From: Pseudomonas sp. CC120222-01a
GTDB taxonomy: Bacteria; Pseudomonadota; Gammaproteobacteria; Pseudomonadales; Pseudomonadaceae
DNA length: 64,000 nt
Direction of reading: 5' to 3'
Assembly (NCBI RefSeq): GCF_003097235.1
Contig: NZ_QEQQ01000004.1
Span: forward strand, 226,239-290,238
Both the position numbers and the translations under genes were made by a program. Below, in pieces: positions 25,292-34,284 of this stretch; position 1 is the stretch's first letter; each line of letters starts with the position of its first letter. The notes below the pieces were generated by a model. That model was not told where the DNA came from. It saw nothing but the letters and a program-made list of their open reading frames with translations, and did no database searches.

Positions 25292-26754
25292 TCAAGGACT
25301 ACGACACCGACAAGACCCTGCGTAGCGCTTACGACTTCTGCATCATCGGTGCAGGCCCCGCGGGGATCACCCTGGCCTTGCGACTGGCGGCTGCGGGGTG
25401 GCGCGTGGCGTTGCTCGAAGGTGGCGGGCGCGAATACACGCCGCGCTCGCAGGCGCTGTACAAGTGCACCTCCACCGGCCTCGAGCTGTATCCCGGGGAA
25501 GCCCGCCTGCGTTACCTGGGTGGCACCTCCAATCACTGGATGGGGCGTTGCCGGCCGTTCACCGAATCTGATTTTGCCGTGCCTCCGCCCGTCGACATGC
25601 CCGGTTGGCCGATCCCCTACGCTGAAATCGAGCGCTATCTGCCGGGTGCCATGGAGATCGTCGATCTGCCCCAGGGCGCGGAGTTTCGCGCCGTGAACCC
25701 GGGCCTGAAAGGTGGCGATTTCGATGCCGACCGTTTCCTGCTCAGCCCGCCAACACGGTTTGCGCAGAAATACGCCGCGGCACTCGACGAAACGCCGGGG
25801 CTGGATGTGTTCATCAACTGCAACTGCGTTGACCTCCTGTTCGATCAGGCCAGCGGCCATTTGCACGCTATTCAGGTGTCCGATTACGACGGCAAGCGTC
25901 AGCCGGTCACCGCGCGCAACTACATCCTGGCCATGGGCGCCATTGAAAACGCCAGGCAGCTGCTCAACAGCCAGTCGTTGGCGGACGCGGGCATCGTCCG
26001 CAAGGACGGCCTGGTCGGTCGGTGCTTCATGGAGCACCTGAATATCGACATGGGCAAGTTCATCCTGCGCAGCGGGGAGGACACCGAGCCGCGTCAATAC
26101 TTCACCACCGATGCCTTCGTCGCCGAATACCACGCCGGCAAGGGCAATGTACTGGCGTCGGTGCTGGAAGATGTGCGGACCTACGGCCGCACGGCGGAAG
26201 TGAAGCACTTCCTGGAAAACCTGGCCTGTGAAATGGGCGTGGCCAGCAAGATCGAGTTCGTGGCCAAGTTCAGCTGCCCGGGCGATGGCGTGATCACCAC
26301 CCTGATCGAGCAGTTCCCCAATGTTCAGAGCCGTATCTCGCTGCTGGATGAAAAGGACGAACTGGGCGTGGCCAAGGTCAATGTCAACTGGGTATTGAGC
26401 GCCGAAGACCGGCACACCATCAAGTGCATCGGCAACGAACTGGCCAAGCAGTTCGCTGAAATGGGCCTGGGTTTCATCAAGCTCAGCGATTACGTCTACG
26501 ACACCAGCCTGCCGCTGATGCTGTCGCCGCATGCTCATCACATGGGCACCACGCGGATGGCGGCTGCCGCGAAGGACGGGGTGGTCGATACCAACTGCAA
26601 GGTGTTCGGCACCGAAAACCTCTATGTCGCCGGCAGCAGTGTGTTCGCCACCGGCGGCGCCTCGAACCCGACCATGCCACTGCTGCAGTTTGCCTTGAGG
26701 CTGGCCGACCACCTCAACGAGAAGATGAACAGCACAAAGGGAGCGGCGGCCTGA
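25288..26754 (+). CDS. GMC-family FAD oxidoreductase
   Basis: Product of 488 residues with the FAD-binding DFCIIGAGPAGITLALRLAAAG motif near the N-terminus, the LGGTSNHW segment and the C-terminal HHMGTTRMA ... VAGSSVFATGGASNPTMPLL signature typical of GMC oxidoreductases (glucose/choline/sugar dehydrogenase type). It lacks its own signal peptide. The ATG overlaps the end of the Tat microprotein, so co-translocation is possible. It might oxidise a sugar residue or an alcohol linked to the polymer, as an inference from its place at the head of the plus-strand operon. Confidence 0.85.
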   Translation: MIKDYDTDKTLRSAYDFCIIGAGPAGITLALRLAAAGWRVALLEGGGREYTPRSQALYKCTSTGLELYPGEARLRYLGGTSNHWMGRCRPFTESDFAVPPPVDMPGWPIPYAEIERYLPGAMEIVDLPQGAEFRAVNPGLKGGDFDADRFLLSPPTRFAQKYAAALDETPGLDVFINCNCVDLLFDQASGHLHAIQVSDYDGKRQPVTARNYILAMGAIENARQLLNSQSLADAGIVRKDGLVGRCFMEHLNIDMGKFILRSGEDTEPRQYFTTDAFVAEYHAGKGNVLASVLEDVRTYGRTAEVKHFLENLACEMGVASKIEFVAKFSCPGDGVITTLIEQFPNVQSRISLLDEKDELGVAKVNVNWVLSAEDRHTIKCIGNELAKQFAEMGLGFIKLSDYVYDTSLPLMLSPHAHHMGTTRMAAAAKDGVVDTNCKVFGTENLYVAGSSVFATGGASNPTMPLLQFALRLADHLNEKMNSTKGAAA

Positions 26755-26875
26755 ACCGGCAGAACTGAAGTAGCGGTGTGAAAGGGTTGAGTGCAACAGG
26801 GTCAGCACCTACAAGAACGAGACCTTGCTTGCCTCAGGGACAGTCCAGGATCGCTTGATTTGCGAGGCTTGCCAT

Positions 26876-27493
26876 ATGTTTGGATGGATACGCAATGCAG
26901 TGGCGAATTATGCCAACTCGACCGGGAAAGGCGTCACGGCCTACCTGAAACTTTGCAAACCGACACCGAGGCAGTGGGGCGAATTCCAGTACCGATGGGG
27001 CAAGTTCTATTCCGTGGGCCAGAACTTTCACATGAATGTCGGCTGCAACGTCACCGACCCGGCGCTGGTGCGCATCGGCAACAATGTCGGCTTGTCCGAC
27101 TGCACGCTGATCGGCCACGACGGCGTGGTGGCGCTGATCGAGCTCTGCTATGGCACGAAACTGGACTCGGTGGGTGTCATCGACGTCAAGGACAACAGCT
27201 TTGTCGGCCATGGCGCCATCGTCATGCCACGGGTGACCATCGGGCCTGATTCGGTGGTGGCTGCCGGTGCCGTGGTGACCAAGGACGTGCCTCCGGGGAC
27301 CGTGGTCGGCGGCAACCCGGCCAAGTTCATCTGCACCACTGAAGACCTGATCAAGCGGGTTGAAGAGCGTTGCAACGCCTACCCCTGGATAGACCTGATC
27401 AAGCAACGCAAAGGCTCTTTCGACCCGTCGCTGGAGTCAACCTTGGCGATGCACAGGCGTCGCTATTTCTTCGGGGACGGCAGCAATGGATAA
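26876..27493 (+). CDS. Hexapeptide-repeat acyltransferase (LbH-type)
   Basis: Product of 205 residues containing left-handed beta-helix repeats (for example VRIGNNVGLSDCTLIG, VGVIDVKDNSFVGHGAIVMPRVTIG and PDSVVAAGAVVTKDVPPG), as in O-acetyltransferases. GAGG at 26864-26867 precedes ATG 26876 by 8 bases; the longer frame from 26825 is unlikely. It overlaps the next gene by 8 bp. It probably acetylates a sugar of the polymer or a nucleotide sugar; the acceptor is unknown. Confidence 0.85.
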   Translation: MFGWIRNAVANYANSTGKGVTAYLKLCKPTPRQWGEFQYRWGKFYSVGQNFHMNVGCNVTDPALVRIGNNVGLSDCTLIGHDGVVALIELCYGTKLDSVGVIDVKDNSFVGHGAIVMPRVTIGPDSVVAAGAVVTKDVPPGTVVGGNPAKFICTTEDLIKRVEERCNAYPWIDLIKQRKGSFDPSLESTLAMHRRRYFFGDGSNG

Positions 27494-28442
27494 GAAGCCT
27501 GTCGATGTGATGGTGGTCAACTTCAACACCGCGGCGTTGCTGCAGCCGATGTTCGATGCACTGCGCGCCGCCGGCGGTGAGGCGTTGGCCAGCTACCTGG
27601 TGGTGGACAATGCCTCGGTTGACGACTCGGTGGAGCGCCTGGGCAAGGTCTGCCCTGAAGCGCTGTTGCTGAGCAACAAGCTCAACGTCGGTTTTGGCCG
27701 CGCTAATAATCAGCTGGTGGCGCACCTGCAAGGCAAGTACGCGCTGCTGCTGAACACCGATGCCTTTGTGGCTGAGGACAGCCTGCAGAAAACCGTCGAC
27801 TACATGGAGGCGCACCCGGAGTGCGGCATTCTTGGCGTGCGCCTGGTGGGCCGGGATGGCGACCTGCAGCCGAGCTGCCGGTATTTCCCGACCCCTTTGA
27901 ACGTATTCGTCGGGCGTACCGGGCTCGGGCGTTTCTTCCCGGGGCTGAAAATGGTCGATGAAATGGACTGGGACCACGCCTCGGTGCGTGAGTGCGACTG
28001 GCTGCCCGGTTGCTTCTACCTGGTGCGCCGTGAAGTGCTCGACCAGGTGGGGCTGTTCGACCCGCGCTACTTCCTTTATTACGAGGAGGTGGACCATTGC
28101 AAGCGGGTGAAGGCGGCCGGCTGGAAAGTGGTGTACTTCCCCGACACCACCGTGGTGCACATCGGTGGCGAAAGCTCCAAGTCGGTGGCCGAGCTTGAAG
28201 CGGCGAGCCGGCAGATATCTGGCTACCAGATCGAGAGCGAACTGCTGTATTTCCGCAAGCATCACGGCGCGGCGGGGCTGGCCTTGCACATGCTGCTGGT
28301 GAGCCTGGGCGACCTGGTGCTGGCGCTCAAGGCATTGCTCAAAGGCCGTGGCCTGGCCGCGATCAAGTCGTACTGGCGGCATACCCGCGCCACCTGGTCA
28401 CTGTTGTTCAAGACCCAGTTTGCCAGCCAACCCACACGGTAG
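27486..28442 (+). CDS. Glycosyltransferase family 2 (rhamnosyltransferase-like)
   Basis: Product of 318 residues with a GT2 nucleotide-sugar fold. The N-terminus is DVMVVNFNTAALLQPM, with VDNASVDDS, the metal-binding LLNTDAF (DxD-like) and the GCFYLVRREV / GLFDPRYFLYYEEVDHCKR acceptor-side region typical of WbbL-like rhamnosyltransferases. Its start overlaps the previous gene, and the serine-acetyltransferase-like gene follows after 8 bp, consistent with one operon. Donor sugar is a guess from resemblance only. Confidence 0.87.
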   Translation: MDKKPVDVMVVNFNTAALLQPMFDALRAAGGEALASYLVVDNASVDDSVERLGKVCPEALLLSNKLNVGFGRANNQLVAHLQGKYALLLNTDAFVAEDSLQKTVDYMEAHPECGILGVRLVGRDGDLQPSCRYFPTPLNVFVGRTGLGRFFPGLKMVDEMDWDHASVRECDWLPGCFYLVRREVLDQVGLFDPRYFLYYEEVDHCKRVKAAGWKVVYFPDTTVVHIGGESSKSVAELEAASRQISGYQIESELLYFRKHHGAAGLALHMLLVSLGDLVLALKALLKGRGLAAIKSYWRHTRATWSLLFKTQFASQPTR

Positions 28443-28450
28443 GTGAAACC

Positions 28451-28975
28451 ATGTTCGACAACATCCGCGCAGACTTGCGCGCTCATGGTGGTGATTGGGG
28501 CGCCCAGGGATTCTGGGTGCTGGTGGTCTACCGCTTCGGTCGCTGGCGTTACGGCGTACGCCCGGCCTTGCTGCGCAAGCTGCTCTCTTTCGTCTACAAG
28601 GTGCTGTTCAAGTTCGTGCAGATCATCACCGGGGTCGAACTGCCCTGCGAGGTGGTGATCGGCCGCAACTTCGTCATCGATCACTTCGGTGGCATCGTCA
28701 TCAGTGGCTATGCGCGTTTTGGCGATGACTGCCGGATCCGCAACGGCGTGGTGGTGGGCCTGAAGAATGTCGACGAACCCATTGCCCCGGTGTTCGGCAA
28801 CAACGTCGACATCGGCGCCGGGGCCAAGGTGCTGGGCAATATACGTATTGGTAACAACGTGGCGATAGGCTCGAATGCAGTGGTGCTGATCGACGTGCCG
28901 GACAACTCCCTGGCAGTGGGGGTGCCCGCGACCGTCAAGTCGCGCAAGCACGCCGATGCAATGCAATACACATGA
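28451..28975 (+). CDS. Serine acetyltransferase-like hexapeptide protein
   Basis: Product of 174 residues. Left-handed beta-helix repeats run through its C-terminal half (LPCEVVIGRNFVIDHFGG, NNVDIGAGAKVLGNIRIGNN, VAIGSNAVVLIDVPDNSLAV), with the SAT-type HFGGIVISG turn. It is shorter than CysE and lacks its N-terminal helical domain, so it is more likely an O-acetyltransferase for a sugar than a cysteine-biosynthesis enzyme. It lies 8 bp after the GT2 gene. Confidence 0.85.
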   Translation: MFDNIRADLRAHGGDWGAQGFWVLVVYRFGRWRYGVRPALLRKLLSFVYKVLFKFVQIITGVELPCEVVIGRNFVIDHFGGIVISGYARFGDDCRIRNGVVVGLKNVDEPIAPVFGNNVDIGAGAKVLGNIRIGNNVAIGSNAVVLIDVPDNSLAVGVPATVKSRKHADAMQYT

Positions 28976-29003
28976 CCCAGCCCGCAGCTGACGAGTGAAG
29001 CCC

Positions 29004-29981
29004 ATGGTGACAGGCATTGGAGTGGTGGTGATCGGCCGCAACGAGGGGCAGCGCCTGGAGCGTTGCCTGCAGTCCCTGATGGGGCGTGCGGACCAGCTGG
29101 TGTATGTGGATTCCGGCTCCTCCGACGGCTCGGTGCAACTGGCGCAGCGGCTGGGCGTCGAAGTGGTGGCCCTGGACATGACCCAACCCTTTACCGCCGC
29201 ACGGGCCCGCAACGAAGGCTTTACCTGCCTGCAAGGCATCGTGCCCGGCATCCGCCATGTGCAGTTCGTCGACGGCGACTGTGAAGTGGATGCGGGCTGG
29301 CTGGGCAAGGCCCAGGCGTTTCTCGACCAGCACCCGGACGTGGCAGTGGTGTGCGGGCGCCGCCGCGAACGCTTCCCGCAGCGCTCGGTGTACAACCTGC
29401 TGTGCGACCTGGAATGGGACACGCCAGTGGGGGAGGCCAAGGCTTGCGGCGGCGATGCGTTGATGCGGGTCGACGCCTTCATGGCGGTGTCCGGTTTTCG
29501 CCCGGAGCTGATTGCCGGCGAAGAGCCGGAGCTGTGTGTGCGCTTGCGCGCAGGTGGCTGGAAGATCTGGCGCCTGCCCGATGAAATGACCCTGCACGAT
29601 GCCGCCATGACCCGCTTCGGGCAATGGTGGCGGCGCAGTCTACGGGCCGGTTATGCCTATGCCGAAGGCGCGTACCTGCATGGTCAGACGCCGGAGCGCC
29701 ATTGGTTGCGTGAATCACGGCGCGCCTGGTTATGGGGCCTGAACCTGCCGCTGGCAATCCTCGCCGTGAGCCTGTTGTCGGGCGGTTGGGGGCTGTTGCT
29801 GTTGCTGATCTATCCGCTGCAGATCGTGCGCCTGGCCCGCCGGGGCGAGCGTTCGACGCGCGAGAACTGGTGGCAGGCGGTGTTCCTGGTGCTGGGCAAG
29901 TTCCCGGAAATGCTCGGCCAGGCGAAATTCCTGCTGAACAGGTATGCGGCCGGCAAGGCGCTGCTGATCGAGTACAAATGA
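29004..29981 (+). CDS. Glycosyltransferase family 2 protein with C-terminal membrane segments
   Basis: Product of 325 residues with the GT-A core: GVVVIGRNEGQRLERCLQSL, VYVDSGSSDGS, the DxD-like FVDGDCEVDAGWL, and GEEPELCVRLR. The C-terminus contains a hydrophobic pair (LPLAILAVSLLSGGWGLLLLLI). ATG 29004 is preferred because GAGTGAAG precedes it; GTG 28995 is an alternative. The next gene starts 2 bp after its stop. Substrate unknown. Confidence 0.85.
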   Translation: MVTGIGVVVIGRNEGQRLERCLQSLMGRADQLVYVDSGSSDGSVQLAQRLGVEVVALDMTQPFTAARARNEGFTCLQGIVPGIRHVQFVDGDCEVDAGWLGKAQAFLDQHPDVAVVCGRRRERFPQRSVYNLLCDLEWDTPVGEAKACGGDALMRVDAFMAVSGFRPELIAGEEPELCVRLRAGGWKIWRLPDEMTLHDAAMTRFGQWWRRSLRAGYAYAEGAYLHGQTPERHWLRESRRAWLWGLNLPLAILAVSLLSGGWGLLLLLIYPLQIVRLARRGERSTRENWWQAVFLVLGKFPEMLGQAKFLLNRYAAGKALLIEYK

Positions 29982-29982
29982 C

Positions 29983-30936
29983 ATGACGATGACGTTCAGA
30001 TCGCTGGCCAAGAGTGTGCTCACCTTGCAGCCCGGTTATTCGCTGCGCGCGCTCAACAACAAGTACAAGTTGACGGTATCCATGGCCCGGGAGTGGTCCG
30101 GCTTGCAGGCTTTCGCCCAGCGCATGTCACGGGCACTGGGCCAGGACCGCTTCGAGCGGTTGGGTGTCGATTGCATTGGCGTCGTCCAGTGGCCTTATAT
30201 CAGCAAATGCTGGAGCGCCCCGCAGCGTCTGGAAGCGGTGGCGTCGCATTATGAAGTGGTCGCTGCGCACTGTGCTCCGTTGCTGCTGTTGCGGCGTGAC
30301 GAGCACCGGCAGCTGTGCGACCTGTCGGCGTACTCCAGCGGTTGCCGCCTGGTGCTCGACCGGCCGATCTGGTTCAAGCGTGAAGGTGAGCTGGTGATCA
30401 ACCTGTTCCAGGGCGAGCTGCGCGTGGCTTCGCTCGCCTTCACCCTTTGCCGTGAAAAGGCAGGCCTGTGCCTGTACATCGGCGCCGTGCAGGGCATCCA
30501 CAAGGGCGTGGACAGCGAGACCTCGCTGACCATCTACCGAGACCTGACCAAGGACTTCGAAGGCTTGCGCCCCAGAAGCCTGCTGATCGAGGCGATCAAG
30601 TGCGTGGCCAGAACGCTGGGGGCCGTGCGTATCTACGCGGTGGGGGACGAGTACCGCCACCATCGCCATCCCTATTTTGGCGCTGAAAAACATCAGGACC
30701 TGGCGGCCAACTACGATGTGATCTGGCAGGAAAATGGCGCCGAGCCATCGGACCGCGAGGACTTTTTCACCATCCCCCTGGCGCCTGCGCAGCGCGCGGC
30801 CGAGGAAGTCGCGGCGAAAAAACGGGCCATGTACCGCAGGCGCCATGCGTTGCTGGATGACGTGTTTGGCCAGATACAAAGCGCCTTGGCTGGCAGCTTT
30901 GTGCAGCAGGGCACGGCAGACCTGGCCATTCAGTGA
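29983..30936 (+). CDS. VirK/YbjX (DUF535) family protein
   Basis: Product of 317 residues with the DUF535 core: NLFQGELRVASLAFTL, LYIGAVQGIHKGVDSE and the ending region HRHPYFGAEKHQDLAANYDVIWQE. VirK/YbjX proteins are linked to outer-membrane integrity and peptide resistance in enterobacteria, with unknown biochemistry. It is not a common part of exopolysaccharide loci. It starts 2 bp after the GT2 gene and precedes the GT4 gene, so it is part of the operon. It may act in assembly or modification of the polymer. Confidence 0.8.
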   Translation: MTMTFRSLAKSVLTLQPGYSLRALNNKYKLTVSMAREWSGLQAFAQRMSRALGQDRFERLGVDCIGVVQWPYISKCWSAPQRLEAVASHYEVVAAHCAPLLLLRRDEHRQLCDLSAYSSGCRLVLDRPIWFKREGELVINLFQGELRVASLAFTLCREKAGLCLYIGAVQGIHKGVDSETSLTIYRDLTKDFEGLRPRSLLIEAIKCVARTLGAVRIYAVGDEYRHHRHPYFGAEKHQDLAANYDVIWQENGAEPSDREDFFTIPLAPAQRAAEEVAAKKRAMYRRRHALLDDVFGQIQSALAGSFVQQGTADLAIQ

Positions 30937-30958
30937 ACGGACACAGATTCGGGGCTCT

Positions 30959-32164
30959 ATGCGTATCGCTTATTTCATCAATCAGTATCCCAAGGTCAGT
31001 CACAGTTTCATTCGCCGCGAAATACTGGCGCTGGAGCGTCAGGGCGTCGAGGTTCAGCGTATCGCCTTGCGAGGCTGGGATGCCGAACTGCACGACGCCG
31101 AGGACCTGGCTGAACGGGGCAAGACCCGCTATGTGCTGCAGGATGGGTTGAGGGGCTTGCTGAAGCCGTTGTTCGAGGTCGTGCGGGCACAACCCAAGCG
31201 GTTTCTTGGCGCACTGCGCCTGGCGCTGCGCCTGGGCTGGCGCGCTGATCGCCCATGGCCCTACCACCTGGTCTACCTGGCTGAAGCGTGCCGGGTGGTG
31301 CAATGGTTGCAGGCATCCGCTGCGGAACATGTGCACGCGCACTTCGGCACCAACTCGACCGAGGTGGTGTTGCTGGCCAATGCCCTCGGCGGGCCGGCCT
31401 ACAGCTTCACCGTGCATGGGCCGGAAGAGTTCGACAAGGCGCAGATCCTGCACCTGGGTGAGAAGGTGCGCCGGGCCGCGTTCGTGGCTGCCGTCAGCTC
31501 GTTCGGTCGCAGCCAGTTGTATCGCTGGGTGGCGCATGAGCACTGGGGCAAGGTCAAGGTCGTGCATTGTGGCCTGGAGCGCAGTTTCCACGAGGGTGCT
31601 GCGCTGGCGCCGTCCGCTGCGCCTCGGCTGGTGTGCGTGGGGCGGTTGTGCGAGCAGAAAGGCCAGTTGCTGCTGATCGAGGCCGCACGCGTGCTGGCGA
31701 ACCGGGGTGTGGATTTCGAGCTGGTATTGGCCGGCGATGGTGAGTTGCGTGGCCCGATCGAGGCGCTGATCGCCCGGCATGGCTTGCAGGCGCAGGTCCG
31801 CATCAGCGGCTGGATCAGCAGTGCGCAGGTGCGCGACGAAATCCTCGCCGCGCGTGCCCTGGTGCTGCCGAGCTTTGCCGAGGGCTTGCCGGTGGTCATC
31901 ATGGAGGCCATGGCATTGCGGCGGCCGGTGCTTACCACCTACGTGGCCGGCATTCCCGAACTGGTCCGCCAGGGTGAGAGCGGCTGGTTGTTCCCGGCAG
32001 GTTCCGTCGAGGCGTTGGCCGAGGCCATGCGCGACTGCCTGCAGCAACCGGCGGAGGTACTGCAACGCATGGGCGAAGCTGCCTATCAGCGCGTGCTGGG
32101 ACGACATGACATCGATACTGAAGCCGCCAGGTTGCTCAGCTATTTCAAGGAGCCGTCATGCTGA
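30959..32164 (+). CDS. Glycosyltransferase family 4 (GT-B) protein
   Basis: Product of 401 residues. It begins MRIAYFINQYPKVSHSFIRREI and has the GT-B fold with VCVGRLCEQKGQLLLIEA and the donor-binding EX7E motif in PSFAEGLPVVIMEAMALRRPVL. It is a retaining transferase, of the kind seen in colanic-acid-like loci. ATG 30959 lies 22 bp after the VirK gene, and the last few bases overlap the following gene. Sugar specificity unknown. Confidence 0.88.
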   Translation: MRIAYFINQYPKVSHSFIRREILALERQGVEVQRIALRGWDAELHDAEDLAERGKTRYVLQDGLRGLLKPLFEVVRAQPKRFLGALRLALRLGWRADRPWPYHLVYLAEACRVVQWLQASAAEHVHAHFGTNSTEVVLLANALGGPAYSFTVHGPEEFDKAQILHLGEKVRRAAFVAAVSSFGRSQLYRWVAHEHWGKVKVVHCGLERSFHEGAALAPSAAPRLVCVGRLCEQKGQLLLIEAARVLANRGVDFELVLAGDGELRGPIEALIARHGLQAQVRISGWISSAQVRDEILAARALVLPSFAEGLPVVIMEAMALRRPVLTTYVAGIPELVRQGESGWLFPAGSVEALAEAMRDCLQQPAEVLQRMGEAAYQRVLGRHDIDTEAARLLSYFKEPSC

Positions 32165-33345
32165 CCCTGTTGAGCGTGTTGCTGGGCCTGGCGGCGTTGC
32201 TGGTCCTGTTGCCGACACTGGTGCTGTTCATCCAGGTGGTGCTCGCCTGCCTGCCTGCGCCTGTGCGGGTCGCCCGGCAAGGTGCTCGTGCGCAGGTAGC
32301 GGTGCTGGTGCCCGCGCACAACGAGGCATCGCTGATTGCCACCACGCTTGCCAGCATCAGGCCGCAATTGCGTGAAGGCGACCAGCTGCTGGTGGTCGCC
32401 GACAACTGCACGGACCAGACCGCAAGCCTGGCCCGCGCGGCGGGCGCACAAGTGGTCGAGCGCCAGGATCACCAGCGTCGGGGCAAGGGCTACGCATTGG
32501 ACTTCGGGGTGCAGCACCTGCGCCAGTCGCCTCCCGAGGTTTTGATCATCATCGACGCAGACTGCCAGGTAGGTGCGGGAGCGCTTGAGCAACTGGCGCG
32601 CTGTTGTGTCGACAATGCCCGGCCCGCGCAAGCGCTGTATCTGATGCATGCACCTGCCGGTGCAGGGCTGAAGGTACAGGTCGCCGCCTTTGCCTGGCGG
32701 GTGAAGAACCTGGTCCGCCCGCGTGGTTGGGCACGGGCGGGCTTGCCCTGCCAGTTGATGGGGGCGGGCATGGCGTTTGCCTGGCAAGACGTGTTGGCCG
32801 TCAACCTGGCAACCGGGCACCTGGTCGAAGACCTGAAGCTGGGCCTGGACTGCGCCGCGCTCGGCAAACCGCCGCTGTTTTGCCCGGAGGCTGTGGTCAA
32901 CAGTCACTTCCCCACCAGCCAGGAAGGCCTGAGCATCCAGCGCAAGCGCTGGGAGCATGGTCACCTGGGGGTGGTGCTGGCGGAGGGGCCGAAGCTTCTG
33001 GGCCGCGCACTGATGCAACGCAACTGGCCGTTGCTGGGCATGGCCGCAGACTTGCTGGTACCGCCGCTGGCCTTGTTGTCAATGTTGCTGATGGTGCTGT
33101 TGGTGGTCACCTGGCTGGCGTTCGGCGTATTCGGCGTGCTGCTGCCAGCGCTGCTTGTCACGTTGGCGTTGGGCATGCTCGGCGTTGCGGTACTGCTGGC
33201 GTGGTCGCGCTTTGCCCGGGAGCTGATCCCGTTTTCGGTACTGATTTACGCGCCGTTCTATGCGGCGAGAAAAATCCCTCTGTACCTGGGGTTCCTACTC
33301 AAGCGCCAGGTGGACTGGGTGCGTTCGAAGCGGGATGACAGCTGA
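32158..33345 (+). CDS. Membrane glycosyltransferase family 2 protein
   Basis: Product of 395 residues with an N-terminal helix (LLSVLLGLAALLVLLPTLVLFI), a GT2 catalytic region (VAVLVPAHNEASLIATTL, LVVADNCTDQTA, IIIDADCQVG, the EDLKLGLD acceptor motif and the QRKRWEHGH near 265, equivalent to QxxRW), then C-terminal helices. QxxRW-type motifs occur in processive and polymer-linked transferases. It overlaps the GT4 gene by 7 bp and the WecG gene by 1 bp. Confidence 0.87.
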   Translation: MLTLLSVLLGLAALLVLLPTLVLFIQVVLACLPAPVRVARQGARAQVAVLVPAHNEASLIATTLASIRPQLREGDQLLVVADNCTDQTASLARAAGAQVVERQDHQRRGKGYALDFGVQHLRQSPPEVLIIIDADCQVGAGALEQLARCCVDNARPAQALYLMHAPAGAGLKVQVAAFAWRVKNLVRPRGWARAGLPCQLMGAGMAFAWQDVLAVNLATGHLVEDLKLGLDCAALGKPPLFCPEAVVNSHFPTSQEGLSIQRKRWEHGHLGVVLAEGPKLLGRALMQRNWPLLGMAADLLVPPLALLSMLLMVLLVVTWLAFGVFGVLLPALLVTLALGMLGVAVLLAWSRFARELIPFSVLIYAPFYAARKIPLYLGFLLKRQVDWVRSKRDDS

Positions 33346-34088
33346 TGCGCGATTGGTTGCAACGCTGGAAGACGGTCATGGCCAAGCTGCGCCTGGTCCA
33401 AGACGCAACGGACGAGCAACGTCTGCTCGCGTCGCTGTGTTCACCACGGCGGGCTACCGTGCTGGGTTTTGTAAACGCCCATGCGATGAACCTGGTCGCC
33501 GGCAAGGCTGATTACTGCCAGGCACTGGCGGCAGCCGATGTGCTGTTGCGCGACGGTGCCGGCATGGCGATATTGCTGCGGCGCCTGGGGCTGGCCCCCG
33601 GGCTCAACATGAATGGCACGGACTTCATCCCCAAGCTGCTGGCGGCCTTCAACGGCAGGCGCGTGGCATTCTGGGGGACACAGGAGCCGTTCCTGTCCGC
33701 AGCCGCGCAACGTTGCGAAGCGCTATATGGCGTGCAGGTGGTGTCACGGCACGAGGGTTTCGCCGAGGTTGAGACTTACCTCGGCCTCGCTCAGGCACAG
33801 CAGCCAGCATTGATCGTGCTGGGCATGGGGATGCCCAAGCAGGAGCAGGTGGCCGCTCGGCTGGCGGCACTCGACCACCCCTGCCTGATCGTCTGCGGCG
33901 GCGCCATCGTCGACTTTCTGGGTGGCAAGGTAACCCGCGCGCCCCACTGGGTACGGCGTCTGAACGGAGAGTGGGTTTACCGATTGCTGAAAGAGCCCAA
34001 ACGCCTGTTTACACGCTATGTAATCGGTAACCCGTTGTTCCTGTTGCGTGCGTTGTTCTATGCCAGAGCGCCGGTGCATCAGGTGTAG
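33345..34088 (+). CDS. WecG/TagA/CpsF family glycosyltransferase
   Basis: Product of 247 residues with the family signatures LLRDGAGMAILLRRLGL, NGTDFIPKLL and LGMGMPKQEQVAA. Members transfer sugars such as ManNAc or GlcA onto a lipid-linked intermediate. Its ATG shares one base with the stop of the previous gene. Its stop is followed by a 196-bp gap before the initiating transferase. Confidence 0.87.
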   Translation: MRDWLQRWKTVMAKLRLVQDATDEQRLLASLCSPRRATVLGFVNAHAMNLVAGKADYCQALAAADVLLRDGAGMAILLRRLGLAPGLNMNGTDFIPKLLAAFNGRRVAFWGTQEPFLSAAAQRCEALYGVQVVSRHEGFAEVETYLGLAQAQQPALIVLGMGMPKQEQVAARLAALDHPCLIVCGGAIVDFLGGKVTRAPHWVRRLNGEWVYRLLKEPKRLFTRYVIGNPLFLLRALFYARAPVHQV

Positions 34089-34284
34089 TGATGGAGCTGA
34101 ATACTGCCTGTCGGGGTGTTCGATCTGCCCCGCAGTAAACCGCGGGTGCTGCTACAGTGATATCAATCGACGCGGGGCGCCGTGCTGCAGATTTTCAAAG
34201 GTTTTTCAGGTACCTGAGGTGAGTTTCCATCGCTTCGTTGTGATGGTCAGGCAATTGCCACACACAGATCAGTGAGGCCTTACG

